From positions 1 through 50,442 of the forward strand of contig WFXP01000130.1 in the NCBI GenBank assembly GCA_015490535.1: a DNA stretch of 50,442 nucleotides, given 5' to 3'. Source of the DNA: Gammaproteobacteria bacterium (GTDB taxonomy: Bacteria > Pseudomonadota > Gammaproteobacteria > Thiohalospirales > Thiohalospiraceae). Position 1 is the stretch's first letter. Every line of letters starts with the position of its first letter. This document shows positions 9,213-18,023 of this stretch, in pieces. The notes under the pieces were generated by a model. It saw only the letters and a program-made list of their open reading frames with translations. It did not search any database and was not told where the DNA came from. The position numbers and the translations under genes are program-made.

Positions 9213-10169
9213 CTACCCGGTACCGTCCCCGGCCAGCCACTCCAGGTAGCTGCGCACTCCCTCCCGCACATCCATGAACGGCCGGTCGTAACCGGCTTCG
9301 CGCAGGGCCGAGACGTCGGCCTCGGTGTAGCTCTGGTAGCGCCCGCGCAGCTGCTCCGGAAACGGGATGTACTCGATCTCCCCGCCGCCGTGGAAGTCGA
9401 TCACCGCCCTGGCCACCTCGTTGAAGCTCCGGCTCCGCCCGGTACCCAGGTTGAAGATCCCGCTTTGCGCAGGATGCTCCAGAAACCACAGATTGACCGC
9501 GCAGACATCCTCCACGTGGATGAAGTCGCGCCGCTGCTCCCCGTCCCCGTAGCCGTCGCACCCCTCGAACAGCCTGACGCGGCCGCTCTCCCGGATCTGG
9601 TTGTGGAGGTGGAAGGCGACGCTGGCCATGCTCCCCTTGTGCTGCTCGCGCGGGCCATAGACGTTGAAGTAGCGGAAGCCGGCGATCTGGGTCTTGCTCA
9701 GGGGCAGTATGCGCCGCACATACTGGTCGAACAGCAGCTTGGAGTAGCCGTAGACATTCAGCGGCCGCTCGTTGGCGGGATCCTCGCAGAACTCCCGCTG
9801 CAGGCCGTAGACCGCCGCCGATGAGGCGTACAAAAACGGGACGCTGCGCTCCACGCAATACTCCAGGAGCCGCTTGGAGTATTCGTAGTTGTTGTTCATC
9901 ATGTAGCGGCCGTCCCACTCGGTGGTGGTGGAGCAGGCCCCCTGGTGGAACAGCGCCCCGTTGGAGCCCACCAGGCGCTCTCCGGCCTCGATGCGGCGCA
10001 GGAACTCCTCCTTGTCCATATAGTCCCGGATGGCGCAATCCACCAGATTGACGAACTTGGTGCCGTCGCTCAGATCATCCACCACCAGGATGTCGTCACG
10101 CCCCGCGGCGTTGAGCGCCCTGACCAGATTGCTGCCGATGAAACCGGCTCCCCCTGTAACGATAATCAT
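9213..10169 (-). CDS. hldD: ADP-L-glycero-D-manno-heptose-6-epimerase
   Basis: Epimerises ADP-D-glycero-heptose to the L-glycero form, the last step of LPS inner-core heptose synthesis. A short-chain dehydrogenase-type Rossmann fold opens with [15 protein letters not shown] (GxxGxxG at residues 6-12). The catalytic SSAAVYG and Y140xxxK144 (YGYSK) follow, and [11 protein letters not shown] completes the family pattern. At 318 aa it is the normal length. The ATG at 10169 overlaps the hldE stop by four bases (ATGA) and has AGGAG upstream. Last gene of the envelope operon on this strand. Confidence 0.96.
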   Translation of the reverse strand: MIIVTGGAGFIGSNLVRALNAAGRDDILVVDDLSDGTKFVNLVDCAIRDYMDKEEFLRRIEAGERLVGSNGALFHQGACSTTTEWDGRYMMNNNYEYSKRLLEYCVERSVPFLYASSAAVYGLQREFCEDPANERPLNVYGYSKLLFDQYVRRILPLSKTQIAGFRYFNVYGPREQHKGSMASVAFHLHNQIRESGRVRLFEGCDGYGDGEQRRDFIHVEDVCAVNLWFLEHPAQSGIFNLGTGRSRSFNEVARAVIDFHGGGEIEYIPFPEQLRGRYQSYTEADVSALREAGYDRPFMDVREGVRSYLEWLAGDGTG

Positions 10170-11596
10170 TGCCCGCTCCTGATGGTGGAGATTATGCCGC
10201 TGGTGGATATCCCCTCCGCGAAGTCCAGCACCCGCACCTCGCCGCCGCTGGCGATCACGCAGTCGTATCCGGCGATCTCCTCGGGCCGGTAGTCGCCGCC
10301 CTTCACTAGGCAATCGGGGCGGATGCTGCGGATGAGCCGCTCCGGGGTGGATTCGGAGAACGGCACCACCCAGTCCACCGCCTGCAGCCCGGCCAGCACC
10401 GCCATGCGCCGCTCCAGCGGATTGACCGGGCGGCCGCTGCCCTTGAGGGCCGCCACCGAGGCGTCATCGTTGACCGCCACGATGAGCCGGTCGCCCAGCC
10501 TGCGCGCCTGCTCCAGGTAGGCCACGTGGCCGGCGTGCAGGATGTCGAAGCAGCCGTTGGTCATCACGATGCGCTCCCCCTGGCTGCGCGCATCCTGCAC
10601 CGCCAGGAGCAGTTGCTCCTCGCTCATGACGCCACCGCCACCGCTCTCCTCGCGCAGCGCCTGGCGCAGCTCGGGGACGCTGATGGCGGCGGTGCCCAGC
10701 TTGCCCACCACGATCCCGGCGGCCAGGTTGGCCAGCGCCGTGGCGCGCTCCTGACTCTCCCCCGCGGCCAGCGCGGCGGCCAGCACCGAGATCACCGTGT
10801 CGCCGGCGCCGGTGACGTCGAACACCTCCCGCGCCCGGGTGGGCAGATGGAGCTCCGGCTGCTCGGCCCGCAGCAGGGTCATGCCGTGCTCGCCCCTGGT
10901 CACCAGCAGCGCCTCCAGCTCCAGCTCGCGGATGAGCCGCCGCCCCTTCTCGGCAAGCTCCTCCTCGTGACGGCAGGGGCCCACCACCGCCTCGAACTCC
11001 GCCATGTTGGGGGTGATCAGGCTGGCGCCGCGATAGATGGAGAAGTCCCGGCTCTTGGGATCCACCAGCACGCGCCTGCCCTCCTCCCGCGCACTCTCGA
11101 TGAAAGGGGTCACGGGCTGCAAGGCGCCCTTGGCATAGTCGGAGAGCAGCACCACGTCCGCTTCCGGCAGCAGTTCTCGATAGCGCTTCTGCACGGCATC
11201 CGCGCCACGGCCGGCGCTGCTGAAGTCCTCCTCGAAATCCAGCCGGATGAGCTGCTGCTGGCGGCTGATGATGCGCAGCTTGGTGACCGTGGGAAGGCCG
11301 GGCAGGCGGCAGAAGTGGCATTCGATCCCGGCGCTGCCGAGCCGCTGCTCGAGGGCGTCGGCCGGCTCGTCCTCTCCGGTCAGCCCCACCAGAGTGGCGC
11401 TCGCCCCCAGGGCGGCGATGTTGAGCGCCACGTTGCCGGCGCCGCCGGGACGCTCCTCCACCTCCCGGATGTGCACCACCGGCACCGGAGCCTCCGGAGA
11501 GATGCGCGAAGCGCCGCCGCGCCAGTAGCGGTCCAGCATGACATCGCCGGCCACCAGCACCCGGGCCGAGCTGAAATCAGGAATCGCCAGCTTCAT
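10166..11596 (-). CDS. hldE: Bifunctional heptose-7-phosphate kinase / heptose-1-phosphate adenylyltransferase
   Basis: Supplies two steps of ADP-heptose synthesis. The N-terminal PfkB-type kinase (about residues 1-320) phosphorylates heptose 7-phosphate at C1, with GDVMLDRYW, the GGAGNVALN motif and the [10 protein letters not shown] anion hole carrying the catalytic Asp. The C-terminal nucleotidyltransferase (about 340-476) has the HxGH motif in [14 protein letters not shown] and ends with the family motif [12 protein letters not shown]. At 476 aa it is the full fused form. It overlaps the end of gmhA by about 20 bases and hldD by four. Confidence 0.97.
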   Translation of the reverse strand: MKLAIPDFSSARVLVAGDVMLDRYWRGGASRISPEAPVPVVHIREVEERPGGAGNVALNIAALGASATLVGLTGEDEPADALEQRLGSAGIECHFCRLPGLPTVTKLRIISRQQQLIRLDFEEDFSSAGRGADAVQKRYRELLPEADVVLLSDYAKGALQPVTPFIESAREEGRRVLVDPKSRDFSIYRGASLITPNMAEFEAVVGPCRHEEELAEKGRRLIRELELEALLVTRGEHGMTLLRAEQPELHLPTRAREVFDVTGAGDTVISVLAAALAAGESQERATALANLAAGIVVGKLGTAAISVPELRQALREESGGGGVMSEEQLLLAVQDARSQGERIVMTNGCFDILHAGHVAYLEQARRLGDRLIVAVNDDASVAALKGSGRPVNPLERRMAVLAGLQAVDWVVPFSESTPERLIRSIRPDCLVKGGDYRPEEIAGYDCVIASGGEVRVLDFAEGISTSGIISTIRSGQ

Positions 11597-12185
11597 ATCC
11601 GGATTCCACCGCTTCGCACAGCATGTGCAGAATCAGGATGTGGACCTCCTGGATGCGTGCGGTGCTCTTCACCGGGACGGTGAGCGGCAGGTCCACCAGG
11701 GAGGCCAGCTCTCCCCCATCGCGCCCCAGCAGACCCACGGTCTGGATGTTGTGCTCCCGGGCGTATTCCACCGTCCGGACCATGTTGGCCGAGTTGCCCG
11801 AAGTGCTGATGGCCACCAGCAGCTCGCCCGGCCTGGCCAGCGCCTCCAGCTGGCGGCGGAAGATGTGCTCGTAACCGTAGTCGTTGCCGATGGAGGTGAG
11901 CGCCGAGGTATCGGTGGTAAGGGCGATGGCGGGAAAGCCGCGCCGCTCCCGCTCGAAGCGCCCCGCCAGCTCCGCGGCCGACTCGCAGCACTTCGCCGCG
12001 GAGCCGCCGTTGCCGCACACGTAGATCTGCCCGCCGTGGCCCAGGACCCGCAGGATCCGCTGCGCCGCCTCGTGGATCCGTGGGGCGAGGCCGGAGATAC
12101 AGGAGACGGCTTCGTTGTGGGCGGCCAGGGTGGCTTCGATATCCAGGGGCATGATGGTCTGCAGTAAATTGCCAGAGTGCGTCAT
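11577..12185 (-). CDS. gmhA: Sedoheptulose-7-phosphate isomerase
   Basis: Converts sedoheptulose 7-phosphate to D-glycero-D-manno-heptose 7-phosphate, the first committed step of ADP-heptose synthesis. SIS-domain protein with [41 protein letters not shown], and [11 protein letters not shown] sugar-phosphate loops and the C-terminal [13 protein letters not shown] helix. The start at 12185 (202 aa) overlaps the upstream stop as ATGA, matching the coupling seen along this operon. An ATG at 12152 would give 191 aa, closer to E. coli GmhA. gmhB, the phosphatase of the pathway, is not in this window. Confidence 0.94.
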   Translation of the reverse strand: MTHSGNLLQTIMPLDIEATLAAHNEAVSCISGLAPRIHEAAQRILRVLGHGGQIYVCGNGGSAAKCCESAAELAGRFERERRGFPAIALTTDTSALTSIGNDYGYEHIFRRQLEALARPGELLVAISTSGNSANMVRTVEYAREHNIQTVGLLGRDGGELASLVDLPLTVPVKSTARIQEVHILILHMLCEAVESGYEAGDS

Positions 12186-13405
12186 TGTACCGCTTTTTCC
12201 AGCACCGGGCGCAGGGCGTCGAACACCTGCTCCGGCTGGATCACCTGCAGACAGACATTGTCCCGGCAGGGGGTCTTGCGGTGGTTGGCGGCGCTGACGC
12301 ACGGGGAGCAGGCCAGCCCGGCGTAGATGGGGGTCGAGTTGCCCAGCGAGCCATACAGCGCCGGGGTCTCCGGCCCAAACAGGACGAAGGTGGGCAGATC
12401 GGTGATGGCGGAGAAGTGGCCCGGACCGGAGTCGTTGGTCACCATCAGGGTTGCGATACTGTAAAGGACCGGCAGCTCCCCCAGCTGCAGCTGGCCGGCG
12501 AAGTTGATGCAGCGCCCGCTCCCCGTGGCGCTGCGCAGCGACTCCGCCTCCTCCCGCTCCGATGGCGCTCCGGTGATCAGGATCAGCACCTGCGGAAACT
12601 GCTCCAGGATCATCCTCATGAGCGCCACGTAGCGCTCCGGCATCCAGCGCCGCTGCGGCAGGAGCTCGCTCGCGTTGGGGTTGATCAGCACCAGCGGCTG
12701 TTCCCGTGGCCGCCAGGCGGGATGGAGGCTCCTTATCCTGTCGCGCATCGCCTCCCGCCGTTCGGCATCCACGGAGACCTTGCGCAGGCGGATCTCCTCG
12801 TCGGCGATGATGGTCTTGGAGAAGGGCAGCTCCTCCCGGTCGGCCAGCAGGGCGTTGACCAGGGCGACGAAGTTCCTGGCGATGTGCTGGTGGGGGTTGT
12901 AGGCCACCCGCCGGGTAAGCATCCCGCCCCGGTAGAGCCCCTCGTTGTGGAAGGCGTGGAAACCCACCCGGTTGACCGCCCCGCTGAGGCCGGTTAGCAG
13001 CGCCGTGAAGCGGGAGAACAGCTCCAGGTCGATGACGCTGTCGATCCCCCTGCGGCGGCTCCAGCGCAGGAAGGCCAGGGTATCCAGCGCCAGGTGCCAC
13101 AGGCTCTCCTCGCGGATGGTGAAGATGTTGTCGCGGGCAACGGTGTCCAGCAGGTGCAGGCTGGGGGCGTTTTTGGCGAAGATGAGGAAAAACAGCTCCA
13201 CCTCGCGCTCCCGCTTCAGCTTCTGCATGGCCGGATCCGCCAGGATGGTGCTGCCCATCTCGGAGAGTTCGATGAACAGCACCCTGCGCGGCGCAATCTG
13301 GACGGGTGGCCTGATGGCCTGCCAGAGGCGCAGCACCCCGCTCACCAGCCAGCAGAGCGGCACCCCTGCCCAGTGATCGATGCGGCGCATGGTATCGACC
13401 TTCAT
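12182..13405 (-). CDS. GT9-family glycosyltransferase, lipopolysaccharide heptosyltransferase-like
   Basis: Probably transfers a heptose or another sugar to LPS core at the inner membrane. Family GT9 features: an N-terminal Rossmann-like domain (RRVLFIELSEMGSTILADP), a second domain with INPNASELLPQRRWMPERY, ILITGAPSEREEAE, and the donor-binding TNDSGPGHFSAITDLPTFVLFG. The C-terminal Cys-containing segment CSPCVSAANHRKTPC is typical of a GT9 subgroup. At 407 aa it is rather longer than WaaF/WaaC (about 320-350), due to an N-terminal extension with a hydrophobic stretch. The ATG overlaps the preceding stop as TAATG. Acceptor specificity cannot be told. It sits with gmhA-hldE-hldD, which supports a heptose substrate. 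Confidence 0.85.
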   Translation of the reverse strand: MKVDTMRRIDHWAGVPLCWLVSGVLRLWQAIRPPVQIAPRRVLFIELSEMGSTILADPAMQKLKREREVELFFLIFAKNAPSLHLLDTVARDNIFTIREESLWHLALDTLAFLRWSRRRGIDSVIDLELFSRFTALLTGLSGAVNRVGFHAFHNEGLYRGGMLTRRVAYNPHQHIARNFVALVNALLADREELPFSKTIIADEEIRLRKVSVDAERREAMRDRIRSLHPAWRPREQPLVLINPNASELLPQRRWMPERYVALMRMILEQFPQVLILITGAPSEREEAESLRSATGSGRCINFAGQLQLGELPVLYSIATLMVTNDSGPGHFSAITDLPTFVLFGPETPALYGSLGNSTPIYAGLACSPCVSAANHRKTPCRDNVCLQVIQPEQVFDALRPVLEKAVQ

Positions 13406-14322
13406 TAGATCTGGTACTTTCCGGTCAGATAGAAATAGAGGCCGGGCAGGCTGGTGACGATCAAAGCCACGCCGTAGAGAATGGACATGGCCAGCACCAC
13501 GCTCTTGTCCGCCCCGAGCAGCGCGAACAGCCCCACCATCGCCCCCTCGCGTATCCCCCACCCGGCCAGGGTCACCGGGATCAGGGTCAGCAGGATGACC
13601 GGCGGCACGATGACCAGGTAGGTCAGCAGACCATACCCCAATCCCACGCTCTGCGCCAGAAAGTAGATGGAGAGCACCGAGAACAGGTGGGTGACTATGG
13701 TCAGCACGATCTGGATGGCGCCCCTGCGGCCCCGGTACACCCGGTTGGTACGCCGCGACAGGCCGTGCACCGGGCCTATCCAGAAGCGGTTGCGCAGCAG
13801 CGCAAAGCGGTTCAGGTTGAAGCGCTGCACCGCCATCAACAGCAGAATGGCCCCGATCCCCCCCAGCGACATGGCGTTTATCACCCAGAAGATCCCGGCC
13901 GGAAGCAGATCCGGGCGCAACAGGTTGGCCAGCAGGTTGAGCATCAGCAGGCCGCTCAGCCCCACCAGACGGTCGATGAACACCCCGGCGAAGGCGTTAC
14001 GCTTGCGAAACCCGAGGCGGATCACATCCAGCACCCGCAGCGCATCTCCTCCGATACTGGTGGGCAGCGCCTGGTTGAAGAACGCCCCCTTGAAATAGCT
14101 TTTCAGATAGAACGGAAAGTCCTGCCCAAAGCGCAGCGTCTTCATAATCACATTCCAGCGATAGGAGGCCACGAAGGTGCTGGAGAGCTGGGCCAGGAAC
14201 CCCAGCAGCACATATCCCGGGTGCGCCGCACCGATAACCTGCGCCACACGCTGGGCATCCACGTTGCGGAAAATGAGAAACAGTATTGTCAGGGTGACGG
14301 CTGTCTTGACGGCATTCTTCAT
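13405..14322 (-). CDS. YbhN-like integral membrane protein (LPG synthase TM / UPF0104 family)
   Basis: A polytopic inner-membrane protein of about eight predicted spans, related to the membrane domain of lysylphosphatidylglycerol synthase. Diagnostic segments are ASYRWNVIMKTLRF, the FNQALPTSIGGDALRV motif, FIDRLVGLSGLL, and VILLTLIPVTLAGWGIREG near the C-terminus. Members occur beside glycosyltransferases, hopanoid and lipid-transport genes. A role in lipid or glycolipid translocation is inferred. The start at ATG 14322 (305 aa) is the first Met before the first membrane span; the ribosome site is weak. First gene of the five-gene envelope operon. Confidence 0.82.
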   Translation of the reverse strand: MKNAVKTAVTLTILFLIFRNVDAQRVAQVIGAAHPGYVLLGFLAQLSSTFVASYRWNVIMKTLRFGQDFPFYLKSYFKGAFFNQALPTSIGGDALRVLDVIRLGFRKRNAFAGVFIDRLVGLSGLLMLNLLANLLRPDLLPAGIFWVINAMSLGGIGAILLLMAVQRFNLNRFALLRNRFWIGPVHGLSRRTNRVYRGRRGAIQIVLTIVTHLFSVLSIYFLAQSVGLGYGLLTYLVIVPPVILLTLIPVTLAGWGIREGAMVGLFALLGADKSVVLAMSILYGVALIVTSLPGLYFYLTGKYQI

Positions 14323-14370
14323 GCGGATTCGGGGAAGAGCAGCGTAGTGCCGGCCCGTATAAAACGGCAA

Positions 14371-14376
14371 ATCATA
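14371..14376 (-). promoter_or_regulatory. Candidate extended -10 for the envelope operon
   Basis: Minus strand reads TGGTATGAT: an extended -10 (TG, one base, TATGAT). The region lies between the PAP2 stop and the YbhN-like start. No clear -35 is visible, so this is a weak call. Confidence 0.3.
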
Positions 14377-14431
14377 CCATCCCCCAGCCCTCACCGATAC
14401 AGGCATTTTGCCGGGTGAATGAGAAACCTGC

Positions 14432-15226
14432 TCACCGGGATACGCGGGACCCCTCCCTGGCGAGCCGCCACAGCCCGGGCAGGGCCGCCAGGAGAGAAAC
14501 CACCGCTATGGCTCTCTGGAACAGAGCCACCCCGGGATCGCCGGTTTGGTGAAACAGCAGCAGCCAGGCGGCCGCCGTCACCAGAAACAGGGCCATTGCG
14601 CGCTGCGCCGGCAGGCGCAATCCGGCGCGCCAGCGTTGCGCCAGCATGGTTCCCAGCACGGCGGCCGACCACCCGCCAAAGGCCCCGCCCAGCACATCCA
14701 GTGGCCAGTGCGCCCCCACCACCATGCGTGAACAACCGACCACCGTGGCAAACAGCAGCAACACCCAGCGCAGAACCCCGCCGCCGGCGTGGATGGCCAG
14801 CACACCCGCCAGCGTAAAGATAGCGGTGGTGTGTCCGGAGGGGAAGGAGTATTGCCGGAGAACCGGTCCGATGATGGTCAACGTCTCTGCCGGCAGCACC
14901 CCGGCCGGGCGCGCCACCCCCAGCAACGACTTCAGCCCCAGGGCCCAGATGGCGGCCAGCAGCGCCGCCACCACCATGGCACGCACCATCTCCGGGCGGC
15001 GCCCCACCAGGGGCAGCGCCAGCACCAGCGCCACCAGCCCATCGCCCAGCAGGGTCAGATGGGACCAGGGCAGCTCCCCGCCGTGGCGGCCCAGGGTGTT
15101 GAACCAGAAAAACAGCGGCCGGTTGAGTCCCGCCGTCCAGATCAGGAGCATCCCCAGCAGGGCCGCCAGCGGCACCCCCCATCGCCAGGGGCCGCCCTCG
15201 ATCGCCCTTCCGTACAACCCCGTCAT
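14432..15226 (-). CDS. PAP2-family membrane phosphatase
   Basis: An integral membrane phosphatase, probably acting on undecaprenyl pyrophosphate, phosphatidylglycerol phosphate or a lipid A phosphate on the periplasmic face. All three PAP2 active-site motifs are present: KSLLGVARP (K-x6-RP), YSFPSGHT (PSGH) and SRMVVGAHWPLDVLGG (SR-x5-H-x3-D). About six hydrophobic spans lie around them over 264 aa. The ATG overlaps the stop of the upstream ArnT-like gene (ATGA), so the two are translationally coupled. In LpxT-like enzymes this pairing points to lipid A modification; the exact substrate cannot be read from sequence. Confidence 0.9.
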   Translation of the reverse strand: MTGLYGRAIEGGPWRWGVPLAALLGMLLIWTAGLNRPLFFWFNTLGRHGGELPWSHLTLLGDGLVALVLALPLVGRRPEMVRAMVVAALLAAIWALGLKSLLGVARPAGVLPAETLTIIGPVLRQYSFPSGHTTAIFTLAGVLAIHAGGGVLRWVLLLFATVVGCSRMVVGAHWPLDVLGGAFGGWSAAVLGTMLAQRWRAGLRLPAQRAMALFLVTAAAWLLLFHQTGDPGVALFQRAIAVVSLLAALPGLWRLAREGSRVSR

Positions 15227-16755
15227 CCCCCCCGGTACCCCTCACAGGAGAAGAACCGGAAGGTGAGCGCCGCCCTGCCCTGCAACAGAATGGGCAGCGG
15301 CTCCAGCTCGCTGCAACTGGCGAACCACTCCTGGCCGGAGTGGCCGCTGTGATAGGAGGGGGATACCAGAATTCCCCGCGCGCCCGGTTGTGGCGCGCCG
15401 AACCAGAGATCGAACTGGTCGGTGCGCCGGTCCAGCACCTGCACCGGGGCCGGCCGGGCGTACCAGGCTATGCGGCTGCCGTAGGTCCAGTTTTCCACGA
15501 ACAGGAGCGGCGGACCAGCGGGGGAATCCGGCAGTCTCCGGCGCAACTGTTCGGCCCGCTCCGCCGCCTGCCGCCAGCCGTAGATGTCGTGCAGCGGGTG
15601 CTCGTTCTCGCGGAACGGGATCCAGGGATGGAACAGCTGGCTGAACACCAGCAGGATCAGCAGCGAACAGTAGCCCGCCGAAATCCAGGCCGGTATCCGT
15701 ACCCGGCGCCACTGCCAGTGATCCATCAGCCAGCGCGCCGCCAGCGGTGAGGCGATGGCCCACCCCAGCGCGGTCCAGTGGGGCAGCGGAGCGTAGAAGC
15801 CGCCATTCCACCCGAACAGCAGCAGCAGCGGCAGGGCGAAGCAGAGGGTGTCGCGCACCCCGGGATGGCGCCACTCGCGCAACCCGGAAAGCAGCGCGGC
15901 CCAACCGGCCAGGTAGAGGATGGGGGCGTAAGCCAGCAGCTGTCCCGCCTGACCGAGAAGGAACCTCGACAGGCTCCAGTGCTCGCCCCGCGTGCCGTGC
16001 TCCAGCTGGTAGCTGAAGGAGATCCAGTCGTGCTGCATGTTCCACCACAGCACCGGCAGAATCAGCAGCGCCCCTACTCCCGCGGCCAGCCAGGGTCCCG
16101 GTGAGAGCAGGCGTCGCCAGTACCCGCCCGCCAGCAGCGCCAGAACGGCGCTCGCGGCCAGGGTGATGGCGGTATATTTGGAGAGCCCCGCCAGACCGAG
16201 AAACAGGCCACTCAGAAGCCAGTTGCGCAACCGCCCGCCCTGTATGGCGCGGCGCAACTGGAGCATGGCCAGCAGCCCGAACAGCAGCAGCGGGCCGTCG
16301 GGCACCAGCGCCACCCCCAGCAGCTGGACGACGATGCCCGCCTGGAACAGCGCCACGGCAAGGAAACCCAGCCAGCCGGAGCGCTCCGGAAACAGCTCCC
16401 GCGCCAGGCGGTAGAGCACCAGGCCGGTGGCGGCGGAGAGGGTGATGGGAACCAGGCGCAGGGCGAAATCGCTCTGCCCGAAGGGCAGCACCAGAGCCTG
16501 CAGCCAGCCCACCATGGGCGGATGGTCGAAATAGCTCCAGTCCAGGTGGAGGCCGTACAGGGCGTAGTGCGCCTCGTCCACGCTGAGCCCCGCACGGGGA
16601 GCCACCAGAGCGTGCAGCAGGGTCAGAAGGGCGATCAACCCCAGCGTGGCAGCCAGCGCCACGGGCGACGCCTTGCCGACAGATTTGTCGGTGGAACCTG
16701 GATCAGGAAGAAGCAAGAACGCCGCTCTCGTTGAATCAACCAACCCGGAATACAC
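15223..16755 (-). CDS. ArnT/PMT-like GT-C glycosyltransferase
   Basis: A polyprenyl-phosphate-sugar-dependent glycosyltransferase of the ArnT/dolichyl-mannosyltransferase fold (GT83/PMT_2), acting on the periplasmic face. The first loop carries the catalytic acidic motif LSVDEAHYALYG, and WSYFDHPPMVGWL is the family signature. About ten to twelve hydrophobic spans follow, with a soluble C-terminal domain (about residues 380-510). 510 aa from a GTG start at 16755; no earlier ATG is available. Transcribed divergently from pstS. Possible targets are lipid A (aminoarabinose-like) or a protein/lipid glycan; context with PAP2 favours lipid A. Confidence 0.86.
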   Translation of the reverse strand: MYSGLVDSTRAAFLLLPDPGSTDKSVGKASPVALAATLGLIALLTLLHALVAPRAGLSVDEAHYALYGLHLDWSYFDHPPMVGWLQALVLPFGQSDFALRLVPITLSAATGLVLYRLARELFPERSGWLGFLAVALFQAGIVVQLLGVALVPDGPLLLFGLLAMLQLRRAIQGGRLRNWLLSGLFLGLAGLSKYTAITLAASAVLALLAGGYWRRLLSPGPWLAAGVGALLILPVLWWNMQHDWISFSYQLEHGTRGEHWSLSRFLLGQAGQLLAYAPILYLAGWAALLSGLREWRHPGVRDTLCFALPLLLLFGWNGGFYAPLPHWTALGWAIASPLAARWLMDHWQWRRVRIPAWISAGYCSLLILLVFSQLFHPWIPFRENEHPLHDIYGWRQAAERAEQLRRRLPDSPAGPPLLFVENWTYGSRIAWYARPAPVQVLDRRTDQFDLWFGAPQPGARGILVSPSYHSGHSGQEWFASCSELEPLPILLQGRAALTFRFFSCEGYRGG

Positions 16756-16808
16756 GTTATCCGGCCCAAACCTGGTATCATCCCCTGCCCGCCGGTAATA
16801 GGCAAGCG

Positions 16809-16842
16809 CCGTAATATAACTGCAATATTCATGTGGTAGACT
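16809..16842 (+). promoter_or_regulatory. Pho box and -10 of the pst operon
   Basis: Two 7-base repeats CCGTAAT (16809-16815) and CTGCAAT (16820-16826) are separated by the AT-rich tetramer ATAA, the layout of a PhoB box (CTGTCAT, 4 bp, CTGTCAT). Exactly ten bases further downstream is TAGACT (16837-16842), where PhoB-dependent promoters place the -10. PhoB activation under phosphate starvation is inferred. Confidence 0.75.
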
Positions 16843-16895
16843 CTATCCGTCGCAAACATGACGCGGACATGAACAACCACAGGAGTACCGAACAG

Positions 16896-17876
16896 ATGAA
16901 AAGATCCATCCGGAAGTTGTTGTTGAGTGCGGGTCTGGCGGGCGCTCTCGTGGGGGGCCAGGCCCTGGCCGCCACCATTGAGCTGGATTCCGAGCTGCCC
17001 GACTACAGTGCCGCCAGCGGGGTTTCCGGCAACATCTCCAGCGTGGGCTCCGATACCCTGGCCAACCTTATGACCCTGTGGGCGGAGGAGTTCAAGCGTA
17101 TCTACCCCAACGTGAACATCCAGATTCAGGCGGCCGGTTCATCCACCGCGCCGCCCGCCCTCACCGAGGGCACCTCCAACCTGGGGCCGATGAGCCGCAA
17201 GATGAAGAGCAAGGAGATCGAGGCGTTCGAGCGGCATCACGGCTACAAACCCACCCCGGTGCGGGTAGCCATCGACGCCCTGGCGGTATACGTGAACAAG
17301 GACAACCCCCTTGACCGGATCACCATTCCCCAGCTGGACGCCATCTTCTCCACCACCCGCAGGTGCGGCTACCGGGAGGATATCGTAAGGTGGGGGCAGC
17401 TGGGTCTGGAGGGCTCCTGGACCAACCGCAGCATCCAGCTCTATGGGCGCAACTCGGTGTCCGGCACCTATGGCTTCTTCAAGAAAAAGGCTCTCTGCAA
17501 GGGGGACTTCAAGAACACCGTGAACGAGCAGCCCGGCTCCGCCTCGGTGGTGCAGTCGGTGACAGCCTCGGTCAACAGCATCGGCTACTCCGGGATCGGG
17601 TACAAAACCTCCGGAGTCAAGGCACTGGCGCTGGCCAAGCGCGAAGGTGGTGACTACGTGGAGGCCACGGCCCGGAATGCGGTCCAGGGCAGCTATCCCC
17701 TCTCCCGCTATCTCTATGTGTATGTCAACAAGCACCCCAACAAGCCTCTCGATCCGCTGGTGAGGGAGTTCATGAAGATGGTGCTCTCCCGCATCGGCCA
17801 GGAGGTGGTGGCCAAGGATGGTTACGTCCCGCTGCCCAACCGGATAGCCCAGAAGGAGCTGGCCAGGCTGAAATAG
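16896..17876 (+). CDS. pstS: Periplasmic phosphate-binding protein of the Pst transporter
   Basis: Captures phosphate in the periplasm and hands it to PstCA. The ATG at 16896 has AGGAG at 16881-16885 and starts a classical Sec signal peptide ([25 protein letters not shown], cleavage after ALA). The mature protein begins a PBP fold with [30 protein letters not shown] and [15 protein letters not shown] match the phosphate-ligand loops of the group, and [14 protein letters not shown] follows. At 326 aa it resembles the PstS subtype of Pseudomonas and Vibrio. First gene of the pst-phoU operon. Confidence 0.95.
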   Translation: MKRSIRKLLLSAGLAGALVGGQALAATIELDSELPDYSAASGVSGNISSVGSDTLANLMTLWAEEFKRIYPNVNIQIQAAGSSTAPPALTEGTSNLGPMSRKMKSKEIEAFERHHGYKPTPVRVAIDALAVYVNKDNPLDRITIPQLDAIFSTTRRCGYREDIVRWGQLGLEGSWTNRSIQLYGRNSVSGTYGFFKKKALCKGDFKNTVNEQPGSASVVQSVTASVNSIGYSGIGYKTSGVKALALAKREGGDYVEATARNAVQGSYPLSRYLYVYVNKHPNKPLDPLVREFMKMVLSRIGQEVVAKDGYVPLPNRIAQKELARLK

Positions 17877-17896
17877 CGCCGGTGCCCCCTGTCAAC

Positions 17897-17922
17897 CCGG
17901 CCCCGCACCGGCGCGGGGCCGG
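17897..17922 (+). other. Strong hairpin between pstS and pstC
   Basis: CCGGCCCCGC and GCGGGGCCGG form a perfect 10-bp stem around a 6-base loop. There is no following T run, so it is not a full intrinsic terminator. Such hairpins after a binding-protein gene commonly protect its mRNA and lower downstream expression; that role is inferred. Confidence 0.7.
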
Positions 17923-18023
17923 ATCCTGACCGCCCGGCGGAAGGGGGGCGCGCATATCTGTGAAATAATCACCGCGATGGGTTAACATTCGCCTCACCTG
18001 ACCAGACACCCCCGACACCAGGT

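Noticed and set aside
17897-17922. Reading the pstS-pstC hairpin as a terminator
   Set aside because: The stem is strong but lacks a T run, and the pst genes downstream have no promoter of their own that I can see.
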